Source of the DNA: Streptomyces sp. NRRL F-5135
GTDB taxonomy: Bacteria > Actinomycetota > Actinomycetes > Streptomycetales > Streptomycetaceae
Reading direction: 5' to 3'
Assembly (NCBI RefSeq): GCF_000719775.1
Contig: NZ_JOHR01000023.1
Coordinates: 36,220 to 100,219, forward strand
Length of the DNA: 64,000 nucleotides
Below are positions 43,021-52,198 of this stretch, piece by piece. The notes beneath the pieces are model-generated. The model saw only the letters and a program-made list of their open reading frames with translations, was not told where the DNA came from and did no database searches. Made by a program: the position numbers and the translations under genes. Every line of letters begins with the position of its first letter. The first letter of the stretch is position 1.

Positions 43021-43782
43021 TTACTTCTTCTTGCCCTGGTTCTTGACCGCCTCGATCGCGGCCGCCGCCGCGTCCGGGTCCAGGTAGGTGCCGCCCGGGT
43101 TGGTGGGGCGGAAGTCCGCGTCCAGTTCGTACAGGAGCGGGATGCCGGTGGGGATGTTCAGGCCCGCGATGTCGGCGTCGGAGATGCCGTCGAGGTGCTT
43201 GACCAGGGCGCGCAGGCTGTTGCCGTGGGCGGCGATCAGGACCGTGCGGCCGGTGAGCAGGTCCGGTACGACGGCGTCGTACCAGTACGGGAGCATCCGC
43301 TCGACGACGTCCTTGAGGCACTCGGTGCGCGGGCGGAGCTCGCTCGGGATCGTGGCGTAGCGCGGGTCGTCGCTCTGCGAGAACTCCGTGCCGTCGGCCA
43401 GCTCGGGCGGCGGGGTGTCGTACGAGCGGCGCCACAGCATGAACTGCTCCTCGCCGAACTCGGCGAGCGTCTGGGCCTTGTCCTTGCCCTGGAGGGCGCC
43501 GTAGTGGCGCTCGTTCAGGCGCCAGGAGCGGTGGACCGGGATCCAGTGGCGGTCGGCGGACTCCAGGGCGAGCTGCGCGGTGCGGATCGCGCGCTTCTGT
43601 ACGGAGGTGTGCAGCACGTCGGGCAGCAGGCCGGCGTCCTTGAGCAGCTCACCGCCGCGGATCGCCTCCTTCTCGCCCTTGTCCGTGAGGTTCACGTCCA
43701 CCCAGCCGGTGAACAGGTTCTTCGCGTTCCACTCGCTCTCGCCGTGGCGGAGGAGGATCAGCTTGTACGGTGCGTCGGCCAT
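43021..43782 (-). CDS. gpmA: 2,3-bisphosphoglycerate-dependent phosphoglycerate mutase
   Basis: 253 residues. The phosphohistidine motif is [15 protein letters not shown] near residue 8, followed by [35 protein letters not shown] and the second catalytic His in [16 protein letters not shown]. It interconverts 3- and 2-phosphoglycerate in glycolysis. The last codons KNQGKKK form the attR core of the integrative element, and the stop is preserved as TAA, so enzyme function should be intact. Confidence 0.97.
   Translation of the reverse strand: MADAPYKLILLRHGESEWNAKNLFTGWVDVNLTDKGEKEAIRGGELLKDAGLLPDVLHTSVQKRAIRTAQLALESADRHWIPVHRSWRLNERHYGALQGKDKAQTLAEFGEEQFMLWRRSYDTPPPELADGTEFSQSDDPRYATIPSELRPRTECLKDVVERMLPYWYDAVVPDLLTGRTVLIAAHGNSLRALVKHLDGISDADIAGLNIPTGIPLLYELDADFRPTNPGGTYLDPDAAAAAIEAVKNQGKKK
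43022..43044. repeat. Candidate attR core (3' end of gpmA)
   Basis: Exact match to 36703-36725 over 23 bp in the same orientation. It includes most of the gpmA stop codon. Confidence 0.75.
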
Positions 43783-43997
43783 GGGCCCGAGCCTAATCGA
43801 CCCGCACCTGGCCCGGTCCTGGCCGGGGGCGGTGGCCGTTCCGGTGGGTCCGGGAGGGCGTCGGCCGCCGACGTTTGACGATCGCCGTCAATTCGGTGGC
43901 GCTGCGAAACCGGCCGTACGTACGTTTCCGGTGGCTGCTCCGGAACGCCGTCCGGTCGGCCGTCACCGCAGCTCACAGCCGTCCCGGGGGGATTCCT

Positions 43998-45362
43998 ATG
44001 TCCATCAGCGTGTCAGCGGGCGCAATGGGACGGGCGGTGCGGGAGAGCGTCTCGGGGCTGCCCCGGGCGTTCTGGTGGCTGTGGACCAGCACCCTGGTCA
44101 ACCGGCTGGGCGCCTTCGTCGCCACGTTCATGGCCCTCTACCTCACCCTCGACCGGGGCTACTCCGCCGCGTACGCGGGTCTGGTGGCCTCGCTGCACGG
44201 GCTGGGCGGGGTCATCTCCTCGCTCGGGGCCGGCGTGATGACCGACCGGCTGGGCCGCCGGCCCACGCTGCTGATCGCGCAGTCGGCCACGGCCGTCTCG
44301 GTGGCGCTGCTCGGCTTCATGCGGGATCCGCTGGCGATCGCGGGGGTGGCGTTCCTGGTGGGGATGGCCTCGAGCGCGTCGCGCCCCGCCGTGCAGGCGA
44401 TGATGGCCGACATCGTCAGGCCCGAGGACCGGGTGCGGGCGTTCTCGATCAACTACTGGGCGATCAACCTCGGCTTCGCGATCTCCTCGGCCGGCGCGGG
44501 CTTCATCGCGCAGTACAGCTATCTGGCGGGCTTCCTGGGCGAGGCGGCGCTCACGCTGGTGTGCGCGGTGCTGGTCTACCTGAAGCTGCCGGAGTCGCGG
44601 CCGGAGCGCGAGACCGCCGGCGAGGCCCCCGGCGGAACGGGGGCCGGGAAGGGTGCCGGCCCCGAGGCCGGACTCGGGACCGTCCTGCGCGACGGCCGCT
44701 TCATGGGTGTCGTCGGCCTGTCCTTCGTCGTCGCGCTGATCTTCCAGCAGGCGTACGTCGGCCTGCCGGTGGCGATGGGCGCGGACGGGTTCACCAGCGC
44801 GGAGTTCGGCGCCGCCATCGCCGTCAACGGACTCCTGATCGTGGTCATGCAGATCCCGGTCACCCGCTTCATCCAGCACCGCGACCCGCGCCGGCTGCTG
44901 ATCGTCTCGTCGGTGCTGGCGGGGTACGGCTTCGGGCTGACCGCGTTCGCCGGGTCGCTCGCCGTGTACGCGCTGACGATCGTCGTCTGGACCCTGGCGG
45001 AGATCGTCAACGCGCCGACGCAGACGATTCTGGTCGTACGCCTCTCCCCCACCCAGGGCCGGGGCCGCTACCAGGGCGTGTACACCACCTCCTGGGCGGT
45101 CGCGAGCCTGGTGGCGCCGCTGATGTCGGGCTTCGTCATCGACCGGTTCGGTGCCGCGTGGCTGTGGGCGGCCTGCGCGGTCCTGGGCACGGCGGCGGGC
45201 TCCGGGTACTGGCTGCTGATGCGCGGTCTGCCCGACGAGCGGAAGGCGGCCCTGGACGGTGCGCGGGGCGGGGAGCGTGCCCTGCCCGAGGAAGCCGCGA
45301 CCGCCGCGACCGCCGCGAGCGGTGCGGTCCGCGCGGCCCGCGCGGACCACGCCCAAACGTGA
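43998..45362 (+). CDS. MFS transporter (multidrug type)
   Basis: 454 residues from ATG 43998 (GGGGGG 7 nt upstream). Twelve hydrophobic helices. The loop 2-3 motif is GAGVMTDRLGRRPTLL, with the second-half loop VTRFIQHRDPRRLLIV. This is the DHA1-like drug exporter class. A Gly/Ala/Glu-rich central loop (RETAGEAPGGTGAGKGAG) and an Ala-rich C tail look expanded. It is divergent from gpmA. Substrate unknown. Confidence 0.88.
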   Translation: MSISVSAGAMGRAVRESVSGLPRAFWWLWTSTLVNRLGAFVATFMALYLTLDRGYSAAYAGLVASLHGLGGVISSLGAGVMTDRLGRRPTLLIAQSATAVSVALLGFMRDPLAIAGVAFLVGMASSASRPAVQAMMADIVRPEDRVRAFSINYWAINLGFAISSAGAGFIAQYSYLAGFLGEAALTLVCAVLVYLKLPESRPERETAGEAPGGTGAGKGAGPEAGLGTVLRDGRFMGVVGLSFVVALIFQQAYVGLPVAMGADGFTSAEFGAAIAVNGLLIVVMQIPVTRFIQHRDPRRLLIVSSVLAGYGFGLTAFAGSLAVYALTIVVWTLAEIVNAPTQTILVVRLSPTQGRGRYQGVYTTSWAVASLVAPLMSGFVIDRFGAAWLWAACAVLGTAAGSGYWLLMRGLPDERKAALDGARGGERALPEEAATAATAASGAVRAARADHAQT

Positions 45363-45457
45363 CCGCCCGTCCGCTGAGCGCCCGTTGACCGCCCGTTGAC
45401 CGCCTTGCCGGCTGCCCTGCTGACCGCCTGTCGGACCACTGTCGGCCCCGGCGACCC

Positions 45458-45495
45458 GACCGTTGCGCACCCCGCCCACAGGGGGCGCAACGGTC
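45458..45495. terminator. Bidirectional terminator between convergent MFS and dimethylformamidase-like genes
   Basis: GACCGTTGCGC (45458-45468) pairs exactly with 45485-45495. The 16-nt loop contains complementary CCCC and GGGG that could extend the stem. The right arm overlaps the stop of the minus-strand gene. Confidence 0.75.
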
Positions 45496-47236
45496 AGGCC
45501 GGCCGGGCCTTTCCGTACACCTCCCGCACGTTGTCCCTCGGCGCCGGCCTCGTCCGCGCCGCCGGTCCGGCGGCGAAGGCGCGGAGCAGGTTCTCCGTCG
45601 TACGGGTGACGAAGGCGCCGGTACGGGCGTCCAGGCCGTGGTTGCGGCCGTTCTCCCGGGTCCCCGCCATCAGGCCCTCCACCCAGCGCATCGTGCCGGA
45701 GGCGAACACGCCCGCCCCGCCGGGCACGGTGTAGTACGCGGAGTCGGCGTGACTGCGCCGCCCGTCGCAGACCAGCGGCGAGTGGGCGACGATCTCGATC
45801 GGCTCGGGCGCGGACGTCCCCGGCGTGACCCGGTCGTACTCCACCCCGACCAGGTGGTCGAAGGCGTCGCCCCGCTTCACCCGCGTCCCCTCGAACAGCC
45901 AGTGGCCGGCGGCGTGGACGACATAGGGCGCGTCCGTCGGGTACCCCTCGTACAGCACGCCGGTCAGGGCGGACTCGGGGTCCGCGCCCGGGCCCTGGCG
46001 GAAGTCGGTGGTGGCCATCTCGGGGTGGTCCTTCAGGTACGGATCGTCCCGGTAGGAGGTCTTGTAGCAGACCACCGTGCGCGGCGCGGCGGACGTGCGG
46101 GAGCGCCCGCCGTCCTCCAGCCTGATCCGGCGGAAGCAGGTGTTCGCCCCGAGGAAGGCCAGGTTGGTGCCCGCGTCCCGGGCCTCGGTGAAGTGGCGGC
46201 GCTGCTCCGGCGTCCAGTACTCGTCGTGGCCCAGCGAGACCGCCGTCACCGCGCCGCGCAGCACGGCGGGGGCGCGGTGGACGTCCATGCCCGTGGTGTA
46301 CGCGAGCGGGATGCCCAGCCGTTCCGCGAGGACCACCAGGGCGCGTTCGTAGACCAGGAACTTCTCGGCCCCGTTGCCGTCGTAGGGCCGGTCGAAGGTC
46401 ACCGCCAGGGAGCGGTAGCCGTAGCCGCCGTTCTCGTCCTCGTAGAGGCTGTAGCCGCCCCACTTGTTGTACGCCTGCCAGGTCGCTGGCGCGTGGACGA
46501 GCAGCGTCCGGCCCTTGGCGCTCGCGGAACGGACGATCAGGGGGATGTAGCGCTGATGCCCGTTCTCGGCGTCCAGCCGGAGCAGATAGGCGCCTTCGGG
46601 CCAGCCGTCGGTACGGACGCCGAGCGTGCGGTCCCAGTCGGCCCGCGCCGTGCGGGTGGCGACGACCATGCGCGGGCCGCGCTGGACCCGGCCGCGCACC
46701 CGCTCCGAGCGCCAGACCAGCCGGGCCCGGTGCCCGTCGTACCAGCCGATCCGGTACGCGCTGACGCGGAAGCCGGGCGCGGTGGTCGAGACGTACAGCC
46801 CGAACTCCTCCCCCGGCAGCACGCTCACCTTGTCCGTGAAGCCCTGCACCGCCTCCTGCGGGCCCACCGAGCGGATACGCCAGTCGGGGCTGCCGGACCG
46901 GTCGCGCTCGGCGTCGGCGGCGGTGGGGTCGGTGGCCGTGGGATCGGCGTCCGCGGTACGGGATGCCGCGCCGGGGGAGCGGCGTTCGGCGGAACAGCCG
47001 GCCACGGCGGCTCCCATGGCGCTTCCCACGGCGGCTCCCACACCGATGCCGATGGCGGAGCCGAGGAAGTGCCGGCGGTCCGGGCCGGGCGGACCGTCGC
47101 CGGGCTCACCGCCTTCGCCCGGTGCCCCGGGGCCCGCCGTGCCCGCCGCGCCCGCCGCGCCCTTGATGTGCTCGTCCACCGGATCCGCCCGTCCGTCCCG
47201 TGTGCGCCCGCCCGCTGTCCGCGCCGGCACCGCCAT
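45494..47236 (-). CDS. Secreted N,N-dimethylformamidase beta-subunit-like protein
   Basis: 580 residues from ATG 47236. GTG 47179 (VDEHIKGAAG) is also possible. The Tat motif DRRHFLGSAIG and a Gly/Ala core ending AVAGC suggest a Tat-exported lipoprotein. The mature part matches the DMFase large-subunit-like family: VSTTAPGFRVSAYRIGWYDG, ATWQAYNKWGGYSLYEDEN, VTFDRPYDGNG, SLGHDEYWTPEQRRHF and LAFLGANTCFRRIRLE. DMFases use a Tyr/Glu-bound iron. Candidate residues are present, but the substrate is unlikely to be dimethylformamide. Its N-terminal linker is Gly/Ala/Pro-rich. Confidence 0.8.
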   Translation of the reverse strand: MAVPARTAGGRTRDGRADPVDEHIKGAAGAAGTAGPGAPGEGGEPGDGPPGPDRRHFLGSAIGIGVGAAVGSAMGAAVAGCSAERRSPGAASRTADADPTATDPTAADAERDRSGSPDWRIRSVGPQEAVQGFTDKVSVLPGEEFGLYVSTTAPGFRVSAYRIGWYDGHRARLVWRSERVRGRVQRGPRMVVATRTARADWDRTLGVRTDGWPEGAYLLRLDAENGHQRYIPLIVRSASAKGRTLLVHAPATWQAYNKWGGYSLYEDENGGYGYRSLAVTFDRPYDGNGAEKFLVYERALVVLAERLGIPLAYTTGMDVHRAPAVLRGAVTAVSLGHDEYWTPEQRRHFTEARDAGTNLAFLGANTCFRRIRLEDGGRSRTSAAPRTVVCYKTSYRDDPYLKDHPEMATTDFRQGPGADPESALTGVLYEGYPTDAPYVVHAAGHWLFEGTRVKRGDAFDHLVGVEYDRVTPGTSAPEPIEIVAHSPLVCDGRRSHADSAYYTVPGGAGVFASGTMRWVEGLMAGTRENGRNHGLDARTGAFVTRTTENLLRAFAAGPAARTRPAPRDNVREVYGKARPA

Positions 47237-47266
47237 GTGCCGTCGCTACGATGTGCCGTCGCTACG
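47235..47266. repeat. Perfect 16-bp tandem duplication at a start codon
   Basis: ATGTGCCGTCGCTACG occurs twice head to tail (47235-47250, 47251-47266). It overlaps the start of the dimethylformamidase-like gene and the last codons of the serine hydrolase gene. Confidence 0.9.
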
Positions 47267-49019
47267 ATCGTGGTGCGCCGTCCGCGTCCGGGCGACCGAT
47301 GAGCGGCCGAACGCGCGCGGCCCGGCGCCCGGCCGGGGCGGCGGGGGCGGTCAGGGCAGCGAGAAGCCGGGCGGTGACCACGGCCACGGAGGCCAGCGCC
47401 CCCGCGCCCGCGCAGACGATCAGGGCGGGCCAGGCGTAGGCGGCCTGCGCCAGGGTTCCCGTGCGGTTCAGCAACAGGCCCAGCACGGTGGCGATTTGAG
47501 TGAAGAAGAGCACCGGGAGGGCGTACGGCAGCAGGCGCGGCACCACGCGCCAGCACGGTCGCCGCGCGGCGTTCCGCGCCCACCGGCGGGCGCGCAGGAC
47601 CCCGCGGACACCGAGGCCGGCCGCCAGCAGGGTGAACGCCGCGAGCACCCGGTCGGCGGTCATCGAGAAGGGCTCGGCCACTTCGGGATTCCCGCCCCGG
47701 GCGAGTTCGACGAGGCCCTGTACGAGCTGCGGGGCGTCGTCTCCGGAGATCATGCCGGTGTTGGTGACGACCGCGATGCCGATCCCGCTGTCGGGCAGCA
47801 GGGTCGTCATGGAGTTGTGGGTCAGCAGTTCGCCGGTGTGCTGGATCTCCAGGTGTCCGTCGTCCTGCCGGGCCGCCCGCCAGCCCATCGCGTAGTCGCC
47901 GCCCTTCGGCGTTCCGGGCGGGGTGTGGGTGAGGTCGATCGTGCGTGCGGTGGCGATACGGCGGCCGTCGGCCGAGACCCCCTGGTTGTTCTGGGCGACC
48001 AGCCACCGGGAGAGGTCGGCGGCGGTGGTGACGACGCCATGGCTGCCGGCGGCGAACCAGCGGGGGTGGGGGCGGGAGAACACCGTGCCGTAGGCGCGGA
48101 CGTAGCCGCGGGCCTGCTCCGGCATCTCGTCCGTGGTGTCGACGGAGGTCGTGTGCTCCATGCCGAGCGGCCGGAAGACCTCGGCGGACAGGTAGTCGGC
48201 GAAGGGCCGTCCGCCGACGACCTCGACCAGGCGGGCCGCGACGAAGTAGTTGGGGTTGTGGTATCGGTACACGGTGCCGGGCGCGGCGGCCAGGGGCGCT
48301 CCCCGCATCGCGGCGACCGCCTCTTCGAGGGTGTGCGGCTGGGGGCGGGTCAGGTCCGGGTAGGCGGAGTCGGCCATGCCGGAGGTCTGGGTCAGCACCT
48401 GCCGTACGGTGATTTCTCCCGCGCGCCGGTCGGACAGGGTGAACTCGGGCAGGTAGCGGCGCACCGGCTGGTCCAGGTCGACCCTGCCCGCCTCGACCAG
48501 CCGCATGACGGCGAGCGCGGTCATGGCCTTCGACAGCGACGCCACGGGAACGCGCGTGTCCGCGGTCATGGCCCGCCCGGACGCGGTGTGCCCGTATCCG
48601 GCGGCGTGGACGACCCGGTCGCCCCGGGTGACGGTGACCGCCGCGCCCGGCAGACCCGTCCGCTCCAGGTAGTCGCGTACGAAACGGTCGATCGAGGCCG
48701 GGTCCGGGGCGGCGGCGCGCGACGCAGCGGCATGCGGTGCTGCGGCGTACGGTACGGCGGCGCGCGACGCGTCCCGTACCGGGGACAGCGCGGCCGGCGC
48801 CGCCTGGGCCGGGAGCGGCGCGGCCTGAACGGTCTGGGCGGCCTGAGCGGGGGCCGGCGTGGCCGCCACGATGGCGAGCGCGACGGCCAGGATCCCCGGC
48901 CCACGACGAAACCCGCGACGGAACCCGCGACGGAACCCGCGAGGGAACCCGCGACGAGGTCCACGAGGTCCGCGACAGGACCCGCGACCGGCGCCGGTGT
49001 GGACGGTGAGCGTCTTCAT
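47262..49019 (-). CDS. Secreted/membrane serine hydrolase (beta-lactamase class C/D-peptidase-like)
   Basis: 585 residues from ATG 49019. The N terminus is very Arg-rich with RGF repeats (12-bp DNA unit), then a signal helix ILAVALAIVAATPAPAQA. The serine hydrolase domain shows SLSKAMTAL (SxxK), YHNPNY (YxN) and HTGELL (HxG in place of KTG), all typical of D-alanyl-D-alanine carboxypeptidase/esterase proteins. Three to four membrane helices end the protein (FTLLAAGLGVRGVL, LPYALPVLFFTQIATVLGLL, YAWPALIVCAGAGALASVAVV). It faces outward and may act on peptidoglycan or esters. It is divergent from the histidine kinase gene. Confidence 0.85.
   Translation of the reverse strand: MKTLTVHTGAGRGSCRGPRGPRRGFPRGFRRGFRRGFRRGPGILAVALAIVAATPAPAQAAQTVQAAPLPAQAAPAALSPVRDASRAAVPYAAAPHAAASRAAAPDPASIDRFVRDYLERTGLPGAAVTVTRGDRVVHAAGYGHTASGRAMTADTRVPVASLSKAMTALAVMRLVEAGRVDLDQPVRRYLPEFTLSDRRAGEITVRQVLTQTSGMADSAYPDLTRPQPHTLEEAVAAMRGAPLAAAPGTVYRYHNPNYFVAARLVEVVGGRPFADYLSAEVFRPLGMEHTTSVDTTDEMPEQARGYVRAYGTVFSRPHPRWFAAGSHGVVTTAADLSRWLVAQNNQGVSADGRRIATARTIDLTHTPPGTPKGGDYAMGWRAARQDDGHLEIQHTGELLTHNSMTTLLPDSGIGIAVVTNTGMISGDDAPQLVQGLVELARGGNPEVAEPFSMTADRVLAAFTLLAAGLGVRGVLRARRWARNAARRPCWRVVPRLLPYALPVLFFTQIATVLGLLLNRTGTLAQAAYAWPALIVCAGAGALASVAVVTARLLAALTAPAAPAGRRAARVRPLIGRPDADGAPRS
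48903..48950. repeat. 12-bp tandem repeats coding Arg-Gly-Phe units
   Basis: GACGGAACCCGC is repeated about four times inside the 5' end of the serine hydrolase gene, giving RGFRRGFRRGF. In-frame units mean that copy number can change without a frameshift. Confidence 0.75.
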
Positions 49020-49128
49020 GCCGCCCAGTGCACCGGGCCGCCCCGCTCCGGCGCATTGGCGTACGGAGGAGTCCGGAGGTAGTGCCCGCACTACCGCTCG
49101 CGAGTTCGTCCCTCGTTAGTCTCGACGG

Positions 49129-50349
49129 GTGCGGCATCGGACCGCCTGGCAGGCGCTGGGCCAGAACCCGTTGAGAGTCCTCGCCTCGGCCTGGCCCTGG
49201 CGGTCCTTCGCGTACCTGCTGTCCGGGGCCGCCTTCGGCGCCGTCACCACGGTCGTCCTGGTGCTCACGCTGGCCGCGGGGATCGTCTCGCTGATCGTGG
49301 TGGTGGGGGCGGTGCTGCTGCTCGGTGTGGCGCTGTCCGGCATCGCCGTCACCCGCTTCGAACGGTGGCGGCTGCGCCTGGTGGACCTGGACCCGGTGCC
49401 GGACCCGCACCGGCCGCCCGAGCGCCCGGGGCTGCGCGGCTGGCTCCACGTACGGCTGCGGGAGCCGGCGACCTGGCGCGAGCTGGGGTTCACCGCGGTG
49501 TCCGCGACCGCCCTGTGGTGGCTGGACGTGCTCGTCCTCGGTTTCGCGCTGGTCGTCCCGGTGCTGGTGATGATGTCGCCGGCCGACGATCCCGGCGCCT
49601 GGCCCCTGACGGTCGTCGGCCTGTGCCTGCTGGCCGCCGCCCCGTACACCGTCACCGCCTGGGCCGGTGCCAGGGCCGCCGTCACGCGTCTCATGCTGGC
49701 CCCGCGCGACAGCGAACTGGGCCGCCGGCTCACCGACGTACGGGCGTCCCGGGCCCGGCTGGTCGACGCTTTCGACGCGGAGCGACGCCGGATCGAGCGG
49801 GACCTGCACGACGGTGCGCAGCAGCGGCTGGTCTCCCTCAACGTGCGGCTCGGCCTGGCCCTGCTGGACGCGGAGCCAGGCTCGCCGCCGGCCAGGGGGC
49901 TCGCCGAGGCCCAGGAGCAAGTGACGCTCGCCGTCGAGGAGTTGCGCGAGATCGCTCAGGGTGTCCATCCGAAGGCCCTCACCGACCACGGTCTGCCCGC
50001 GGCGGTCGAGAACCTCGCGGCCCGCTCCGTCCTGCCCGTCGCGGTCGACGTCCGGCTGCCCGGCCGGGTGCCCGTCGCGGTGGAGACCACCGCGTACTAC
50101 GTGGTCGCCGAAGCCCTCACCAACGCCGTCAAGCACAGCGCGGCGACCCGCGCCGAGGTGCACGCCCGCCTGCACACCGACGTCCTCACCCTGTACGTCA
50201 AGGACGACGGCGTCGGCGGCGCCGCCCCGGAGGCGGGCACGGGCCTGACCGGCCTGGCCGACCGCGTCGCCGCGGCGGACGGCAGACTCCGGCTGTCCAG
50301 CCCGCCGGGCGGGCCCACCCTCCTGCATGTGGAGCTGCCGTGCCACTGA
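49129..50349 (+). CDS. NarL-type sensor histidine kinase
   Basis: 406 residues from GTG 49129. An N-terminal membrane sensor has four hydrophobic segments (FGAVTTVVLVLTLAAGIVSLIVVVG, LWWLDVLVLGFALVVPVLVM and others). The HisKA_3 phosphoacceptor is ERRRIERDLHDGAQQRLVSL, and the ATPase ends with LTNAVKHSAAT and DDGVGGAAPEAGTGLTGLADRV. It overlaps the response regulator gene by 10 nt, so they form one two-component system. The divergent serine hydrolase may be a target. Signal unknown. Confidence 0.9.
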   Translation: MRHRTAWQALGQNPLRVLASAWPWRSFAYLLSGAAFGAVTTVVLVLTLAAGIVSLIVVVGAVLLLGVALSGIAVTRFERWRLRLVDLDPVPDPHRPPERPGLRGWLHVRLREPATWRELGFTAVSATALWWLDVLVLGFALVVPVLVMMSPADDPGAWPLTVVGLCLLAAAPYTVTAWAGARAAVTRLMLAPRDSELGRRLTDVRASRARLVDAFDAERRRIERDLHDGAQQRLVSLNVRLGLALLDAEPGSPPARGLAEAQEQVTLAVEELREIAQGVHPKALTDHGLPAAVENLAARSVLPVAVDVRLPGRVPVAVETTAYYVVAEALTNAVKHSAATRAEVHARLHTDVLTLYVKDDGVGGAAPEAGTGLTGLADRVAAADGRLRLSSPPGGPTLLHVELPCH

Positions 50350-50987
50350 CCGTCGTCGTCGCCGAGGACTCGCCGCTGATGCGGGACGGCCTGGTCGGCG
50401 TGCTCACCCGGTTCGGCCACCGGGTGCCGGCCGCCGTCGGCGACGCGGTGACCCTGGTGGCCGCGGTCCGGGAACACGCCCCCGACATCGTCGTCACCGA
50501 CGTCCGGATGCCGCCGGACCACACCGACGACGGACTGCGTGCCGCCGTCGCCCTGCGCCGGGAACACCCGGACCTGCCGGTCCTGGTGCTCAGCCAGTAC
50601 ATCGAGCAGTCGTACGCCGCCCACCTGCTCGACCTGGGCAGCGACACCGGGGTCGGCTATCTGCTCAAGGACCGCGTCAGCGCCGTCGGCGAGTTCGCCG
50701 AGGCGGTCGCCCGGGTCGCGGCGGGCGCGACGGTCGTGGACCCGGAGGTGGTCCGGCAGCTCCTCAACCGCCGCCGCGACCCTCTCCGGCGGCTCACGCC
50801 GCGCGAGCGCGAGGTGCTCGCCCTGATGGCCGAGGGCCGGGCCAACGCGGCCATCGCGCGCGAGCTGTTCGTCACCGAGGCGGCGGTCAACAAGCACGTC
50901 AGCAGCATCCTCCAGAAGCTGGAACTCCACATCGACGGCCAGGGACACCGCCGCGTGCTCGCCGTGCTGACCTACCTCCGCGCCTGA
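50340..50987 (+). CDS. NarL/LuxR-type response regulator
   Basis: 215 residues from GTG 50340 (GGAG 6 nt upstream), overlapping the kinase stop. The receiver has VVAEDSPLMRDG, the phosphoacceptor in IVVTDVRMPPDH and the lysine in GYLLKDRV. The LuxR HTH is LTPREREVLALMAEGRANAAIARELFVTEAAVNKHV. It regulates transcription on phosphorylation by the upstream kinase. Confidence 0.93.
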   Translation: MPLTVVVAEDSPLMRDGLVGVLTRFGHRVPAAVGDAVTLVAAVREHAPDIVVTDVRMPPDHTDDGLRAAVALRREHPDLPVLVLSQYIEQSYAAHLLDLGSDTGVGYLLKDRVSAVGEFAEAVARVAAGATVVDPEVVRQLLNRRRDPLRRLTPREREVLALMAEGRANAAIARELFVTEAAVNKHVSSILQKLELHIDGQGHRRVLAVLTYLRA

Positions 50988-51127
50988 GCCGACGCCGCGG
51001 CGGAGTCACCGGGGGCACCGGGGCGGCGGAGTCACCGGGGTCAGCGGTACAGACCATTCCCTCCGTGACGTGTTCAGGTCATACTCCCCAAGGCCGCTGT
51101 CCCCACCAGCCCACGGAGGCACCTCAT

Positions 51128-52036
51128 ATGACATCCCCTCGCCCGCCGCGCACGCGTCCCTCCCGCCGCGCCTTCCTCACCGGCACCCTCGCCGTCTCCG
51201 CCACCGCCGCCCTCGCCGGCGGTGCCGCACCGGCCGTCGCCGCGCCCGCCCGCGCGCTGGGCACGCAGGACTGGATGGGCGCCTTCGCCGACTCCACCGC
51301 CCTGCGGACGCTGACCATCCCCGGCACCCACAACTCCGGCGCCCAGGAAGGCGGGCTCTGGGTCGCCTGCCAGAACACCCGGATAGCCGACCAGCTGAAC
51401 AGCGGCATCCGGTTCCTCGACATACGCTGCCGGGCGTTCGAGGGCGCGTTCACCATCCACCACGCCGCCTTCTACCAACACCTGAACTTCGACGACGTCC
51501 TCGGCGCCTGCCGGTCGTTCCTCCAGGCCCACCCCTCCGAGACTGTGCTGATGCGGGTCAAGCAGGAGTACTCGGAGGTCAGTGACGCCGACTTCCGGGC
51601 GATCTTCGACACCTACCTCGACGGCAAGGGCTGGCGCTCGCTCTTCCGGCTCGACGGGGGCCTGCCCCCCCTCGGCCAGGCGCGCGGGCGGGTCGTCCTG
51701 CTCGCCGACAACGGCGGACTGCCCGGCGTACGGTACGGGGACGCCGCCCTGTTCGACATCCAGGACGACTACCAGGCGGAGCCCGGCGCCAAATGGCCCA
51801 AGATCCAGGCGCAGTTCCGCAAGGCGGTGCGGGAGCCGGGCAAGCTGTACGTGAACTACGTGAGCACGGCCGCGCTGCTGCCGCCCCGCTGGAACTCCGA
51901 CCGGCTCAACCCCCAGGTGCACGGCCTGCTCGACGGCTCCGAGGCGAGCGGCTGGCGCGGGCTGGGGATCGTACCGCTGGACTTCCCCGCCACCCGGGCC
52001 GGGCTGGTCGAGTCACTGATCCGGCACAACGGCTGA
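51128..52036 (+). CDS. Secreted phosphatidylinositol-specific phospholipase C-like protein
   Basis: 302 residues from ATG 51128. Tat signal SRRAFLTGTLAVSATAALAGG with cleavage near AVAAPA. The PI-PLC X domain has the first catalytic His in TIPGTHNSGA and the second in FTIHHAAFYQ, with strand IRFLDIRCRA (Arg for inositol contact) and LMRVKQEYSE. Length fits bacterial PI-PLC. It cleaves phosphatidylinositol-type head groups without metal, and actinomycetes have PI in their membranes. It seems to be transcribed alone. Confidence 0.88.
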   Translation: MTSPRPPRTRPSRRAFLTGTLAVSATAALAGGAAPAVAAPARALGTQDWMGAFADSTALRTLTIPGTHNSGAQEGGLWVACQNTRIADQLNSGIRFLDIRCRAFEGAFTIHHAAFYQHLNFDDVLGACRSFLQAHPSETVLMRVKQEYSEVSDADFRAIFDTYLDGKGWRSLFRLDGGLPPLGQARGRVVLLADNGGLPGVRYGDAALFDIQDDYQAEPGAKWPKIQAQFRKAVREPGKLYVNYVSTAALLPPRWNSDRLNPQVHGLLDGSEASGWRGLGIVPLDFPATRAGLVESLIRHNG

Positions 52037-52198
52037 CACCCGCCCGCTCCGGGGGCGGCGGTGGCTCCCCGCGCCGCGCCTTCCGCCGCCCCCGGAGTGG
52101 GAAACGACACCTGAACGGCGCGCGAATTCCTGCAAAACCACCGTTATCCCGCCGGTGAAGCTTGCGTGTGCACCGGGCACGCGTGGTGGGATGAAGTG

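Larger units (their letters stand above)
36703..43044. mobile_element. 6.3-kb integrative element inserted at the 3' end of gpmA
   Basis: It is bounded by a 23-bp perfect direct repeat whose right copy is the last seven codons of gpmA. Inside it lie paired arm-like repeats at both ends, a lower-GC two-gene cargo, a fragment of a tyrosine integrase pointing at the right end, an IS481 remnant and a small membrane protein gene. Integration into the 3' end of a gene with restoration of the reading frame is classical for tyrosine-integrase elements. With its integrase broken, the element is presumably immobile. Confidence 0.72.

Noticed and set aside
36703..43044. CRISPR array or prophage
   Set aside because: No regularly spaced repeats and no capsid, terminase or tail genes are present. 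The content is that of a small integrative element.
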